From Methylorubrum populi (GTDB lineage Bacteria; Pseudomonadota; Alphaproteobacteria; Rhizobiales; Beijerinckiaceae): a DNA stretch of 64,000 nt. The translations under genes were made by a program, and so were the position numbers. The stretch lies in the NCBI GenBank assembly GCA_020741775.1, contig DYYG01000008.1, forward strand, positions 43,236 through 107,235. Direction: 5' to 3'. Below are positions 34,960-46,885 of this stretch, piece after piece. The number at the start of each line of letters is the position of its first letter. Position 1 is the first letter of the stretch. The notes below the pieces were generated by a model, which was given only the letters and a program-made list of their open reading frames with translations, ran no database searches and was not told the DNA's origin.

Positions 34960-35283
34960 CTATTCGTCCTCGCCGAACCTGTCGGCGAGCAGGGCCTCGA
35001 TCGCATCGAGAGCGGCCGGCGCATCGTCGCCCACGGCGACCACGGCGATGGTGGTGCCCTTGGCGGCGCCGAGCGTCAGCAGACCCATGATCGAGCGCCC
35101 GCCCACCGTCTCGCCGCCGCGGGTCACCGTGACGGCGGCACCGAAGCGCTCCACCGTCTGCACGAACTTGGCCGAGGCGCGGGCATGCAGCCCGCGGCGG
35201 TTCACGATCGGCAGGACCCGGACGAGGCCACCCTCCGGAACATCGGGTTGCGGCTCGACCTCGCCGTCCACGCTCTCGCTCAT
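34960..35283 (-). CDS. ptsH: HPr phosphocarrier protein
   Basis: 107 aa with about 20 extra N-terminal residues before the HPr fold. The phosphorylated histidine is His33 in NRRGLHARASAKF, and the regulatory serine is in GGRSIMGLLTL (Ser64), the target of HprK. In alphaproteobacteria it takes phosphate from PtsP/EI and gives it to the EIIA-Man next door, acting in regulation rather than sugar uptake. The hprK-EIIA-HPr gene order here is the usual one. A second HPr domain lies within FruB, so this one is probably for the regulatory PTS. Confidence 0.9.
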   Translation of the reverse strand: MSESVDGEVEPQPDVPEGGLVRVLPIVNRRGLHARASAKFVQTVERFGAAVTVTRGGETVGGRSIMGLLTLGAAKGTTIAVVAVGDDAPAALDAIEALLADRFGEDE

Positions 35284-35443
35284 CGCCTCTCGCGCTCCCT
35301 TCTTCGACCGGCCCGATACGGTCCGGCGACAGGGCACCCAGCGCCGTCCGGATGCGGGACGACGTGGTTAAGCCGTGAGCGGGGCGAAGGGAAGGCGGAC
35401 CTCAGGGAGAACGGCGGCGCGGACAGGCGGCCAAGCTGGGCCG

Positions 35444-35845
35444 TTACTTGCCCGCAAGCACCCGCGAGGCGACGTTGATGTATTTGCGGCCCGCCTCCTG
35501 CGCGTGGAGCACGGCGTCGCCCAGGCTCTCAGCCTCGCGCACACTGGCGAGCTTGATCAGCATCGGCAGGTTGATGCCGGCGACCACTTCGACCTGGCCA
35601 CCATTCATACACGATAGCGCGAGATTCGACGGCGTCCCCCCGAACATGTCGGTGAGAACCACGACGCCCTGGCCGGAATTGACCCGGCAGACGGCGGACA
35701 TGATGTCGCCGCGACGCAGTTCCATATCGTCCTCGGGGCCGATCGTGATCGTCTCGATCTGCTTTTGAGGACCAACGACGTGCTCCAGGGCGGCCTTGAA
35801 TTCGGTCGCCAACAGGCCGTGGGTGACAAGCACCATTCCAATCAT
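35444..35845 (-). CDS. PTS EIIA-Man family regulatory protein
   Basis: 133 aa. The phosphorylated histidine is His9 in VLVTHGLLATEFKAAL. The fold continues with VVVLTDMFGGTPSNLALSC and GINLPMLIKLASVRE, which match the EIIA of the mannose family. No EIIB or EIIC of that family is nearby, so it is a regulatory phosphate acceptor, as in other alphaproteobacteria. ATG at 35845 sits after the intergenic gap to hprK; the open frame beyond it is non-coding. Confidence 0.9.
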   Translation of the reverse strand: MIGMVLVTHGLLATEFKAALEHVVGPQKQIETITIGPEDDMELRRGDIMSAVCRVNSGQGVVVLTDMFGGTPSNLALSCMNGGQVEVVAGINLPMLIKLASVREAESLGDAVLHAQEAGRKYINVASRVLAGK

Positions 35846-35970
35846 CGAAGCGTGTTCCAACGCCCTGTGAGCGGAGACGCCATCTTGTGCAGCGCAAAGT
35901 GAAGCGCAAGTGGATCGTGGCGTTTTGCATAATGCGACGCCCTCACCATGACACGGAGGTGGCGGCCGCG

Positions 35971-36501
35971 CTACACGTCGCAAGCGCCGCGAGGCACGAG
36001 AGCGGCCGGGTGCGTCCGCATTGCCACGCCGGCCTCCAATGCCTCACGAATCAGGTATTCGCGGGGATGGCGCGGTTCAAGGACGAGGCGCGGCAGCGCC
36101 ACGCCGAGCAGCGCGACCGTCGCGGCCGCTTCGGACGGCAGACGCTCGCTCTCCGCCACGAGATCGACCACGAGGCGCAGAACCGCGGCCGGCACATGCG
36201 CCGCGAGACGGCGGAGGCCGAGCCCGCGGATCTCGATCAGCCCGGCGAGGGTCGGATGCGGCCGGGCGACGAGGCGCCCGTGATGCCGCTCTAGCCGGAT
36301 CCGGTCGTCGCCGACGAGGCGGGCATGGCAGCCCTCCAGGAAGAAACGGTCGAGGAGGGCGAGGCACAGGGCCGATTTGCCCGCGCCGGAATCGCCCCGG
36401 ATCAGAACCCCGGCCTCGCCGAGGAGGACGCAGCTCGCGTGGACCGTCTCCTGATCGGGCCCCGCGCCCGGAGAATCGTCTCCCGTGACCTCCCCGCTCA
36501 T
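35971..36501 (-). CDS. hprK: HPr kinase/phosphorylase (short alphaproteobacterial form)
   Basis: 176 aa, about half the length of the Firmicutes enzyme, holding only the catalytic domain. The Walker A motif GDSGAGKS is at residues 36-43, LVGDDRIRLER follows, and the HprK signature EIRGLGLRRL is near 90. It phosphorylates the serine of HPr in response to ATP or fructose-bisphosphate, and removes it. Its start overlaps the chvG stop (ATGA), so the sensor kinase and HprK are translationally coupled, as known in this lineage. Confidence 0.93.
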   Translation of the reverse strand: MSGEVTGDDSPGAGPDQETVHASCVLLGEAGVLIRGDSGAGKSALCLALLDRFFLEGCHARLVGDDRIRLERHHGRLVARPHPTLAGLIEIRGLGLRRLAAHVPAAVLRLVVDLVAESERLPSEAAATVALLGVALPRLVLEPRHPREYLIREALEAGVAMRTHPAALVPRGACDV

Positions 36502-38345
36502 GCGGCGAGATCGTCGCCGCCGTAGCGGTCGGAACGGGGCGCGACCGGCAGGCGCACGATGAAGCGGGCGCCGCGCACCGTCGGCTGCCCCTCCTCGTCG
36601 GCGGGGCCGGGGCGGTTCTCAGCCCGGATCGTGCCGTGATGGGCCTGGATGATCTGGCGCGAGATTGACAGGCCGAGCCCGGAATTCTGGCCGAAGCCCT
36701 GCTCCGGCCGGTCGGTGTAGAAGCGCTCGAAGATCCGCTCCAGGGCGTGCTCGGGGATGCCCGGCCCCTCGTCCTCGACCACGAACTCGACCTCGCTCTT
36801 GAGGCGGCGCAGGGCCACGCGGACCTTGGCGCCCGGCGGCGAGAACGAGCGGGCATTGTCGAGCAGGTTGTTCACCACCTGCCCCAGGCGGCTGTCGTGG
36901 CCGATGATGCGGAAGGGATCCTCGACATCGCCGCCGGGCCGCTCGACATCGAACTGGATGATCGCCGCGTTGGCGCGTCGCCTCTCGTTGGCGACCGAGG
37001 TGACCGTGGTGAGCAGCTTGCCGAGATCAACCCGCCGCGCCTCGGCGCGGGCGAGTTCGGCGTCCAGGCGCGAGGCGTCCGAGATGTCGGAGATCAGCCG
37101 GTCGAGACGCTTCACGTCGTGCTGGATGATCTGCATCAGCCGGTTGCGGGATTCGTCGGTCTTGGCGAGCGGCAGGGTCTCGACCGCGCTGCGGAGCGAG
37201 GTCAGCGGATTCTTCAATTCGTGGCTGACATCGGCCGCGAAGCTCTCGATGGCGTCGAGCCGGCGGTAGAGCGCCTGGGTCATGTCGCGCAACGCCCCCG
37301 AGAGATGGCCGATCTCGTCGGTGCGGTTGGTGAAGTCCGGAATTTCCTGGCGCGACTTGATGCCCCGGCGCACCCGCTCGGCGGCGTCGGCCAAGCGCCG
37401 CACCGGCCCGGCGATGGCGCCCGCGAGCAGGATCGACAGCACCAGCATCACGGCGGCGGCGACGAGGAAGACCTGAAGCAGGCCGAATCGCTCCGAGGCG
37501 ATCACCCGGTCGATGTCGCCCCCCTGGGTCGAAACCATCAGCACGCCGCGTACCGAGCCGGCCCGCTGGATCGGCACCGCGACCGAGACGATGGTCTCGC
37601 CGCGCTCGTTGCGCCGGGAGATCGTGCCGCGCGATCCCTTCAGCGCCGCCTGGACCTCGCGGAAGGCGCGCCCATCCTGCGGGCCGGCCTCCTCCTGGCC
37701 CGAGCGCTCGCTGATGACGAGGCCGAGGATGCGGGTGCCGAAGAAATCCCAGATCCGCTCCAGGACATTGGGCTTGGGCGGACGCACGGCGGTCTCGCCG
37801 CGGGCGATGTCGCCGCGGGCATAGAGCGAGCGGGTGTCAAACAGCAGGCTGCCCTCGCGGTCATAGACCCGGGCGCGGTTCCCCGTCGGCGTCACGAGGC
37901 GGCGCAGCAGGGGCGCGACCTTCTCGGGGTTGAGCGAGAAGGCGAGCGAGGACGGGTCGTCCTCGAAATCCTTGCCCTCGCCCGCCTGCTGCTGCAGCAG
38001 CCGGTCGGGATCGACCCGGATCGTGTCGGTGTCGACGGAGGCCTGCGCGGCGATCGCACCGGCGATGATGTCGCCCTGGATCAGCAGGCTCTGGACGCGG
38101 GCCTGGATCAGCCCCTGGCGGAACTGGTTCAGGTAGAGGAAGCCGAACAGCAGGACGATCAGGCCGACGAGGTTGAGCACCACGATGCGGCGGGTCAGGC
38201 TCGACGAGGCACGCTGGCCGACCGCGTTCCACAGGTCGCGCGGCCAAGTCAGCGGCGGACGCGTGAGGGAACCGATCAGGCGCGGGAGAAACCCGCGGCG
38301 GGCACGTTCGTCGGAATCGGGCTGGCGGAACAGGGGAGCGAGCAT
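36498..38345 (-). CDS. chvG: Sensor histidine kinase ChvG/ExoS type
   Basis: 615 aa. A membrane segment, VVLNLVGLIVLLFGFLYLNQF, is near residue 56. A periplasmic sensor region precedes a second span, FLVAAAVMLVLSILLAGAIAG. HAMP follows, then the phosphorylated histidine in FAADVSHELKNPLTSL, then the HATPase boxes VVNNLLDNARSFS, VEDEGPGIP and GLGLSISRQII, all intact. It senses acid or host-like conditions and phosphorylates ChvI. ATG at 38345 is used; a TTG at 38378 would overlap chvI. It is coupled to hprK downstream. Confidence 0.93.
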   Translation of the reverse strand: MLAPLFRQPDSDERARRGFLPRLIGSLTRPPLTWPRDLWNAVGQRASSSLTRRIVVLNLVGLIVLLFGFLYLNQFRQGLIQARVQSLLIQGDIIAGAIAAQASVDTDTIRVDPDRLLQQQAGEGKDFEDDPSSLAFSLNPEKVAPLLRRLVTPTGNRARVYDREGSLLFDTRSLYARGDIARGETAVRPPKPNVLERIWDFFGTRILGLVISERSGQEEAGPQDGRAFREVQAALKGSRGTISRRNERGETIVSVAVPIQRAGSVRGVLMVSTQGGDIDRVIASERFGLLQVFLVAAAVMLVLSILLAGAIAGPVRRLADAAERVRRGIKSRQEIPDFTNRTDEIGHLSGALRDMTQALYRRLDAIESFAADVSHELKNPLTSLRSAVETLPLAKTDESRNRLMQIIQHDVKRLDRLISDISDASRLDAELARAEARRVDLGKLLTTVTSVANERRRANAAIIQFDVERPGGDVEDPFRIIGHDSRLGQVVNNLLDNARSFSPPGAKVRVALRRLKSEVEFVVEDEGPGIPEHALERIFERFYTDRPEQGFGQNSGLGLSISRQIIQAHHGTIRAENRPGPADEEGQPTVRGARFIVRLPVAPRSDRYGGDDLAA

Positions 38346-38374
38346 CGAGCTAGCGGGCTCTCGCGGGAATCGCC

Positions 38375-39088
38375 TCAACCCTCCTTGAAGCGGTAACCGA
38401 CGCCGTAGAGCGTCTCGATCATGTCGAAGCTCTGGTCGGTCACCTTGAACTTCTTGCGCAGCCGCTTGATGTGGCTGTCGATGGTGCGGTCATCGACATA
38501 GACCTGATCGTCATAGGCCGCGTCCATCAGGGCGTTGCGGCTCTTCACCACACCGGGCCGCTGCGCCAGCGCCTGCAGGATCAGGAATTCGGTGACGGTG
38601 AGCGTCACCGGCTCGCCCTTCCAGGTGCAGGTGTGGCGCTCCGGGTCCATCATCAGCTGGCCGCGCTCCAGGGAGCGGGCGGCGGCATCCGCCTCGCGGG
38701 CGGCGCCTCCGGGCGCGGCGTCCTTCGGAGCGAAGCGGCGCAGCACCGCCTTGACGCGCTCGACCAGCAGGCGCTGCGAGAACGGCTTATGGATGAAGTC
38801 GTCGGCGCCCATCTTGAGGCCGAACAATTCGTCGATCTCCTCGTCCTTCGAGGTGAGGAAGATCACGGGAAGGTCCGATTTCTGCCGCAGGCGCCTGAGA
38901 AGCTCCATTCCGTCCATGCGCGGCATCTTGATGTCGAAGATGGCCAGATCCGGCGGGGAATGGCGCAGGCCGTCGAGGGCGGAGGCGCCATCGGTATAGG
39001 TCTGGATCCTGTAACCCTCGGTCTCCAGCGCGATCGAGACGGAGGTCAGGATGTTGCGGTCGTCGTCGACGAGGGCGATGGTAGGCAT
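38375..39088 (-). CDS. chvI: Response regulator ChvI
   Basis: 237 aa OmpR-type regulator. The receiver domain is residues 1-120, with acidic DDD at 8-10, phosphorylated aspartate in [13 protein letters not shown], and lysine in [12 protein letters not shown] winged helix DNA-binding domain follows, ending [16 protein letters not shown] and [10 protein letters not shown]. It is partner to ChvG next door and would control envelope and exopolysaccharide genes. ATG at 39088 begins [12 protein letters not shown]. The start is preceded by AGGGAAC. Confidence 0.95.
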   Translation of the reverse strand: MPTIALVDDDRNILTSVSIALETEGYRIQTYTDGASALDGLRHSPPDLAIFDIKMPRMDGMELLRRLRQKSDLPVIFLTSKDEEIDELFGLKMGADDFIHKPFSQRLLVERVKAVLRRFAPKDAAPGGAAREADAAARSLERGQLMMDPERHTCTWKGEPVTLTVTEFLILQALAQRPGVVKSRNALMDAAYDDQVYVDDRTIDSHIKRLRKKFKVTDQSFDMIETLYGVGYRFKEG

Positions 39089-39367
39089 GCAGGTTCCCTG
39101 ACTTGACGGCGCGGTCTTCGCGCCGCCCCTGGCGCGACCTTGGCGGGGCCCGCGACGGCCATGCACGGCTCTCCCTTTCGGAGGGCCGCCATCCGTGCGG
39201 AGGGTCTCGTCCTTTACGACCATCGTTCGAAAAAAGCGAGCGGGGCGCTAAGCTTGGCCGTATCGGCCGGTTTCGCTGAGGCGGTCCGTGCCCCTCCCGC
39301 GACCCTCGTGCAGGGCCCTGCCTCCGCGCTATGCTGGAGGGGCCAGCCCTTCGCGAAGGACCCACCG

Positions 39368-40177
39368 ATGCCGAACGACGAGACGCCCCCCGCAACGGAC
39401 CGGCGCGGACCGGCACAGCCCCTGCCGGCGGCGGAGGCGCCCTTCGACGCCATCGGCCTCGCCCGGCAGCTCCTGCGCAGCGTCCGCTCGGGGGCGCTGG
39501 CCACCCTCGACGCCGAGGACGGCACGCCCTTCGCCTCCCTGGTGACGATCGCCACCGACAGCGACGGCACGCCGCTGATGCTGCTCTCGCGGCTCTCGGC
39601 GCATACGCGCAACCTCGACAAGGATCCGCGCGCCTCGCTGCTGTTCTCGGTGGGAGGAAAGGGCGATCCCCTCGCCCATCCCCGCCTGACCGTGACGGGC
39701 CGCGCCGCCCGCTCGGACACGCCGCGCATCCGCGAGCGCTTCCTGGCACGCCATCCCAAGGCCAAGCTCTACGCGGACTTTCCCGATTTCGGCTTCTTCA
39801 CCCTCGCGCCCCTCGCCGGTCATCTGAACGGGGGATTCGCCAAGGCCGCGACCCTGACGCCTGCGGAACTCCTGCTCGACATGACCGGCGCCGAGGCGGT
39901 CGTCGCCGGGGAGCGCGGCGCGGTCGAGCACATGAACGCCGACCATGCCGATGCGCTCGCCCTCTACGCCGCCGTCGTCGGCGAACCCGGCACCGGCTGG
40001 CGGCTCACGGGGCTCGACCCGGAGGGGCTCGACCTGATGGCCGGCGAACGCACGGCACGGGTGCCCTATCCCGAGCCGGTGCGCGATATGGGCGCCCTGC
40101 GCAAGGTCCTGGTGGCCATGGCCGCCTCGGCCCGGTCCGCTGGCGCCACCGGGAAGACCGGGACCGCCTCCGCCTGA
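39368..40177 (+). CDS. HugZ-like / pyridoxamine-phosphate-oxidase-fold protein (DUF2470)
   Basis: 269 aa. The N-terminal split-barrel domain has ARQLLRSVRSGALATLDAEDGTPFASLVTIATDSDG and DKDPRASLLFSVGG, as in FMN-binding PNPOx-like proteins. The C-terminal domain begins GERGAVEHMNADHADALALYA, the DUF2470/HugZ motif where histidines bind haem in HugZ haem oxygenases. It may degrade haem or bind FMN; neither is settled by sequence. ATG at 39368 is preceded by AAGGACC. It stands alone, between chvI and the hybrid kinase. Confidence 0.85.
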   Translation: MPNDETPPATDRRGPAQPLPAAEAPFDAIGLARQLLRSVRSGALATLDAEDGTPFASLVTIATDSDGTPLMLLSRLSAHTRNLDKDPRASLLFSVGGKGDPLAHPRLTVTGRAARSDTPRIRERFLARHPKAKLYADFPDFGFFTLAPLAGHLNGGFAKAATLTPAELLLDMTGAEAVVAGERGAVEHMNADHADALALYAAVVGEPGTGWRLTGLDPEGLDLMAGERTARVPYPEPVRDMGALRKVLVAMAASARSAGATGKTGTASA

Positions 40178-40286
40178 CGGGTCGGACGCGTGTCGGCGGC
40201 ATAGGGTGAACGATCCGTTCACAAGATCACGAGGAATGCCTTAACCACTCCCCCGATAGGACGTCCGTCGATGCCTATCTGGGGAA

Positions 40287-43200
40287 ATGCGTGATCACGT
40301 GATGACCGCCGGTGTTCGCAGTCGGCCGCTTGTCGCCTCCTTCGTGCTGTTCGCGCTCGCGCTGGCCCTGCCCTTCGCGACCGTCGCGATCACCGCAACC
40401 TCTTGGTATGTCGGCAGCGAGCGCGAACGGCTGCGCAGCACCGTGACCCTGATCGGTGAGGAGGTGCGGGACCGGATCGACAGCGAGCTGGCGGAGATGG
40501 AGGCCATCGCCCGCACCCTGGCTGCCTCGCCCTCGATCGATTCCGGAGAGTTCGCCAGCTTCCGGGCCCAGGCCCTCGCCAGCATCGATCCTGACCAGAT
40601 CGCCGTGGTCCTGGCGGAACTGGACGGACGCCAGCTCGTCAACACCCGCGCACCGGACGATCACGCGCTGCCGAGCATGCCGCAGCCCGACGTGACGGAG
40701 CAGATGCTGAGGACACGCCGCCCGGCCATCTCAGGCCTGATGACGAGCCAGATCACGGGACGGCCGATCGTCTGTGTCGTCGCCCCGGTGATCCGGGACG
40801 GCGCGGTCGTGAGGGCCGTCGCGGTCGTCATCCGGGCGGAGCATTTCGCGCCCCTGATGCGCCTTCCGCATGTCGCGGGCTCCTACTGGGCCGCCGTACA
40901 TGACCGCAACGGCCGTCTCGTCGCCCGATTCGGCGAGGGCGCGCCCCTGGGCGAGGAGCCGTCACTGATCCAGGCGGACCGCGAAAGCCAGGCCGCGACC
41001 GGAGAGGAGGGCGTTCTTCATATCGCGCAGGATTTCCGGCACTCCGACTGGCGGTTCGTGGCGGGCATCGGCCGCGCCCCCCTCGAGACACCCCTGTTCG
41101 AATCCCTCGTCCTGCTCCTGGGATCGGCCCTGATCCTGATCGGCCCCGGAAGCCTCGTCGCCCTCGCTCTCGCCCGCCGGATCGCCCGGACCGCCTCGGG
41201 GCTCACGGCCCGGGCCGAGGCGATCGGCCGGGGAGAGACACTGGAGACGGAAGGCAGCAGAATCCACGAGGTACAGGCCGTCGGGAACGCCCTGGCGGAA
41301 GCCTCGCGCGCGGTCGCCGACCAGCGCGCCGCCCTCCGGACCACGCAGGCGGGCCTGGAGGCCGAGATCGAGGCGAGCCGCTCGCTCTATCGGATCCTGG
41401 CCGAAAACGTCAGTGACATCCTGATCCTGCGTCGCAAGGAGCGGGCAGGCTGGATCTACGCCTCGCCCTCCTTCGAACGGATCCTCGGCTATGACGAGGC
41501 GGCCCAGGCCGCCCTCGACGTCACCAGCTTCATCCACCCCGAGGATATCGCGGCGGCCCTCGTCGCCGAGGCGGGCCTGGGGCCGGACCGGCCCTATGCC
41601 AACTGCCTGTTCCGCGCGCGTCACGGGCAGGGTCATTGGGTCTGGCTGGAGACCGCCTCCACCTTCATCACCTCCGCCGGACCGGGCGAACCGGACGTGA
41701 TCTCGGTGATGCGCGATGTCACGGAGCGCCAGGAGCAGGCGGGCGAACTTCGGATCGCCCGCGACATGGCCGAGCTCGCCAAGGCGCGGGCCGAGAACGC
41801 GAGCCGCGCGAAATCCGAATTTCTGGCGATGGTCAGCCACGAGATCCGCACGCCCTTGGCCACCATCCACGGCTATACCGAGCTTCTGGCCGACAGCACG
41901 CCGTTGAGCGCCGAGCAGACGCGTCACCTCGCCCTGATCTCCGAGGCGACCGGAACGATGCTGACGGCGGTGGATGACATCCTCGACATGGCCCGGATCG
42001 AAGCCGGCGACTTCCGCATCGACGAGGTGTGTTTCGCCCCGGCCGAGGCGTCGGAGAGCGTGGTCGCCTTCGCCCGGCCGATCGCGGCGGCCCACGGCAT
42101 CGCCCTCGGCCTGACGATCGACCCGAACGTGCCCCGGCTGGTGCGCGGCGATCCCCGGCGCCTGCGCCAGATCCTGCTCAACCTCTGCCATGCGAGCCTG
42201 CGCGAGAGGCGCGGCGGCCTCGTCACCCTCTCGCTCTACGCCCCGCACCCGGCGGAAGGGCGCATCAGCTTCGCGCTGACCGGAAGCGGCGGCCAAGGTC
42301 TCGGGGGCTCACCGGCGGGGGAAGGGCTCGGCCTCGCCATCGCGCGACGCCTCGTGGCGCGGATGGGCGGCCGCCTGGAAACCGCCCGCTGCTCCGGCGA
42401 GGCTGTGAGCTTCCGCTTCAGCCTGCCGTTCGACGCCAAGACCGACCTCGGCGCGCCGGCCGACGCGCCCACCGAAGCGTTGCCCGCCGCCCTTCCGCCC
42501 CCCTTGGATCACACCTCCTCCGGCCCCCCTCCGGGAGCCCTTCCGGGCGGCAGCCGTCTGCTCCTCGTGGAGGATCACGCCATCAACCAGGAGATGACCC
42601 GCCGCCTCCTGGAGCGGCTGGGTCACCGGGTCGATGTGGTGGAGGACGGGGCCGCAGCGGTCCTCGCCGTCCAGGGCGTCGTCTACGACCTCGTGCTGAT
42701 GGATGTGCAGATGGCGGGGATGGACGGGCTCGCCGCGACGCGCCGCATCCGCGCCCTGCCGCATCCCGCCCGGCACGTCCCGATCGTCGCGCTGACCGCG
42801 GGCGTGCTGCCGGAGCAGATCCGGGCGATCCAAGAGGCCGGCATGAATGGCCATGTCGGCAAACCCATCGACAGCGGCAAGCTGCAGGCGGTGATCGAAG
42901 CCCAGCTGAGTTCGCTCATGCTGACCGAGCCGGTCGCGCCGCTGCCGGCGGCGGCCGTGATGGAGCGCGACAAGCTGGACCGGCTCTCGGCCGAACTCGG
43001 CGCGGACGCCACACTGGGCGCGCTGCGCGGGTTCCTGTCCCTGCTCAGCGTGACGTTCACGGATACCAGGACCCTGCACGCCGAGGCCCCGGCCCTCGCC
43101 GTCGGCGCGCGCCGGCTCGGCCTCGCCGACCTCGCCGACGCCCTCGATGGGCTGACGACCAGCTCCGGGGCGATGGCGGACGAGGCCCTGCGGCGTTGCC

Positions 43201-43289
43201 ACGCGGCGCGGCAGCTCGCCGAGCGCAGCCTCCCCGAGGTCTTCGGCAGCGTTCCCACCACCGGAGCGGAACGGGTTTCGAAGCTTTGA
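40287..43289 (+). CDS. Hybrid sensor histidine kinase with degenerate ATP-binding boxes
   Basis: 1000 aa. Two membrane spans (near residues 16-37 and 271-292) bracket a periplasmic sensor region. A PAS domain lies at about 365-480. HisKA has the phospho-histidine at 518 ([10 protein letters not shown]). The HATPase lacks the usual N-box asparagine ([12 protein letters not shown] instead of a NAxKFT form) and the D-x-G box ([11 protein letters not shown]), while the G2 box [11 protein letters not shown] remains. The receiver has phospho-aspartate 806 ([10 protein letters not shown]) and lysine in HVGKPID. A C-terminal Hpt-like bundle lacks a clear phosphorylation histidine. It may be a phosphatase or non-catalytic relay. 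The start is weakly supported. Confidence 0.85.
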   Translation: MRDHVMTAGVRSRPLVASFVLFALALALPFATVAITATSWYVGSERERLRSTVTLIGEEVRDRIDSELAEMEAIARTLAASPSIDSGEFASFRAQALASIDPDQIAVVLAELDGRQLVNTRAPDDHALPSMPQPDVTEQMLRTRRPAISGLMTSQITGRPIVCVVAPVIRDGAVVRAVAVVIRAEHFAPLMRLPHVAGSYWAAVHDRNGRLVARFGEGAPLGEEPSLIQADRESQAATGEEGVLHIAQDFRHSDWRFVAGIGRAPLETPLFESLVLLLGSALILIGPGSLVALALARRIARTASGLTARAEAIGRGETLETEGSRIHEVQAVGNALAEASRAVADQRAALRTTQAGLEAEIEASRSLYRILAENVSDILILRRKERAGWIYASPSFERILGYDEAAQAALDVTSFIHPEDIAAALVAEAGLGPDRPYANCLFRARHGQGHWVWLETASTFITSAGPGEPDVISVMRDVTERQEQAGELRIARDMAELAKARAENASRAKSEFLAMVSHEIRTPLATIHGYTELLADSTPLSAEQTRHLALISEATGTMLTAVDDILDMARIEAGDFRIDEVCFAPAEASESVVAFARPIAAAHGIALGLTIDPNVPRLVRGDPRRLRQILLNLCHASLRERRGGLVTLSLYAPHPAEGRISFALTGSGGQGLGGSPAGEGLGLAIARRLVARMGGRLETARCSGEAVSFRFSLPFDAKTDLGAPADAPTEALPAALPPPLDHTSSGPPPGALPGGSRLLLVEDHAINQEMTRRLLERLGHRVDVVEDGAAAVLAVQGVVYDLVLMDVQMAGMDGLAATRRIRALPHPARHVPIVALTAGVLPEQIRAIQEAGMNGHVGKPIDSGKLQAVIEAQLSSLMLTEPVAPLPAAAVMERDKLDRLSAELGADATLGALRGFLSLLSVTFTDTRTLHAEAPALAVGARRLGLADLADALDGLTTSSGAMADEALRRCHAARQLAERSLPEVFGSVPTTGAERVSKL

Positions 43290-43449
43290 GCGGCGGGTCC
43301 ACCGGGCGGTCAGAGCCGCTCCGCAGCTTCCCCCGCCTTGGCGCGACCGTCCACCGCTGCTATCTCCCGCCCTCGACCGTTCCCTTCAGACCTGCCGTGC
43401 GCCGCGCCAGCCCCTGGGACGGGCCGCCGTGTCAGCGCCGGAGATCCCG

Positions 43450-45255
<1,806 letters not shown>

Positions 45256-45525
45256 CGGGGCGACCAGGCCGCCCCGACTATCGCCCTGCGATGACGGCGA
45301 GGGAGCGGCCTACGCAATTGCCGACGAAGGGTTACACCGCCTCATTTCCATCGGCTCCCTGATTTCCGTGCAGGAAACCGGTACTGTCACACCCCCGTTA
45401 AGCCGCCACGGTAACGGCGCAATTCAGGCGTTTCGGTTGCGCGCAAGCGAGAAGCCGAATCAACCGGCATGCAGCGCGCCGATCGGTCGAAACGCGGCGC
45501 TGGGTCGAATCAGGACAGACAGGCG
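45256..45525. other. Intergenic region after lepA
   Basis: About 270 bases up to the chosen adaptor start, including an imperfect TTTCC/GGAAA hairpin near 45365. No further gene or operator was recognised. Confidence 0.4.
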
Positions 45526-46776
45526 ATGGGTGGGGCGCACGAGGACAACCTGACGCCGAGGACGATGCGGCTGCGCACGCAAGTCTTCGTCGCCTGCGTG
45601 CTGGTGGGGGGCGCCGCCGCCGCCCTGTGGTACGGGCGCCCGAAAGAGGTCGATGCCGCCGTGCCGACGCCGGCCGCCGTCACCGCCAAGGTGCCGGGGC
45701 GCTTCGTGCTGACCGACAGCCAACTCGCCACGGTCACCTCGGTGCCGGTCGAGCAGCGCCTGTTCTACGAAGACATCGCCACCGAGGGAAAGATCAGTGT
45801 CGACGAGTACCGGGCGACCCCGGTGTTCTCGCCCTATGCCGGCCGGGTCATCACCATCTTCGCCCGCTCCGGCGAGCAGGTGAAGCAGGGTGACAAGCTG
45901 TTCTCGCTCCAGGCCAACGAGATGGTTCAGGCGCAGAACGACTTTCTCGCCGCCCTGAACGTTCTCAACAAGTCGCGATCACAGCTTTCCTACGCCACGA
46001 ATACGGAAAAGCGCCTGCACGACCTCTACGATTCCCGCGTGACCACGCTGAAGGAATTGCAGACCGCGCAGAACGATCTCGCCACGGCGCAGAACGACGC
46101 CAAGACGGCGGAAGTCGGCCTGGAGGCGGTGCGCAACCGCCTGCGCATCCTCGGCCTCGCCGACGACGACATGAAGGCCCTCCAGACCAAGGGGGCGATC
46201 AACCCGGAGACGACGATCAACGCGCCGCTCTCGGGCACCATCATCCAGCGCAAGATCGGCCCGGGCCAGTACATCAACACCAACGGCTCCGACCCGTCCT
46301 ACATCATCGGCGATCTCGCCCGGGTGTGGATCGTGGCGCAGCTGCGCGAGACCGATGCCGCCAAGGTCGATCTCGGCGAGCGGATCCGCTTCCGGGTGCT
46401 CGCCTATCCGGGCCAGACCTTCGAGAGCCGGATCAACTTCATCGGCGCCTCCGTCGATCCCGCCACGCGGCGCATCGTCGTGCGCGCCGAGGTCGACAAT
46501 CCCAAGGCTCTGCTGAAGCCTGAGATGTATGCGAGCGTCCACATCATCAACGAGCGGGAGACCGTCTCCCGCGCGATCCCGCGCCAGGCGGTGATCTTCG
46601 AGGGCGACAAGGCGCGGGTCTGGGTGCTGGGCGCCGGCAACACCGTGGAGAGCCGCCCGGTCAAGACCGGCCTCGTGGACGGCAACGACATCGAGGTCAC
46701 CGAGGGCCTCGCGGTGGGCGAGCGGGTGATCTCGCGGGGCGCCCTGTTCATCGACGGCATGACCGACCAGGGCTGA
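45526..46776 (+). CDS. RND efflux membrane-fusion (adaptor) protein, CzcB-like
   Basis: 416 aa from the preferred start. An N-terminal anchor, TQVFVACVLVGGAAAALWYG, leads into the periplasm. The lipoyl-like halves flank a helical hairpin: TPVFSPYAGRVITIFARSGEQVKQGDKLF, then coiled coil to about residue 215, then TINAPLSGTIIQRKIGPGQYI. The beta-barrel and membrane-proximal parts follow (LARVWIVAQLRETDAAKVDLGERI). It joins the inner-membrane pump to an outer-membrane channel. ATG 45469 (adding 19 residues) is an alternative start. The pump gene follows; no outer-membrane factor gene is present here. Confidence 0.88.
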   Translation: MGGAHEDNLTPRTMRLRTQVFVACVLVGGAAAALWYGRPKEVDAAVPTPAAVTAKVPGRFVLTDSQLATVTSVPVEQRLFYEDIATEGKISVDEYRATPVFSPYAGRVITIFARSGEQVKQGDKLFSLQANEMVQAQNDFLAALNVLNKSRSQLSYATNTEKRLHDLYDSRVTTLKELQTAQNDLATAQNDAKTAEVGLEAVRNRLRILGLADDDMKALQTKGAINPETTINAPLSGTIIQRKIGPGQYINTNGSDPSYIIGDLARVWIVAQLRETDAAKVDLGERIRFRVLAYPGQTFESRINFIGASVDPATRRIVVRAEVDNPKALLKPEMYASVHIINERETVSRAIPRQAVIFEGDKARVWVLGAGNTVESRPVKTGLVDGNDIEVTEGLAVGERVISRGALFIDGMTDQG

Positions 46777-46885
46777 GACCCGGCCCCATCGACAGCCAGA
46801 CGTTTTCCACGCGCCTTTTCAAGCGCAGCATCCCGAGCCGGGGCCACCCGGCCGCGTCCGACGGCGCGAGGTTTGGACCGGACCC

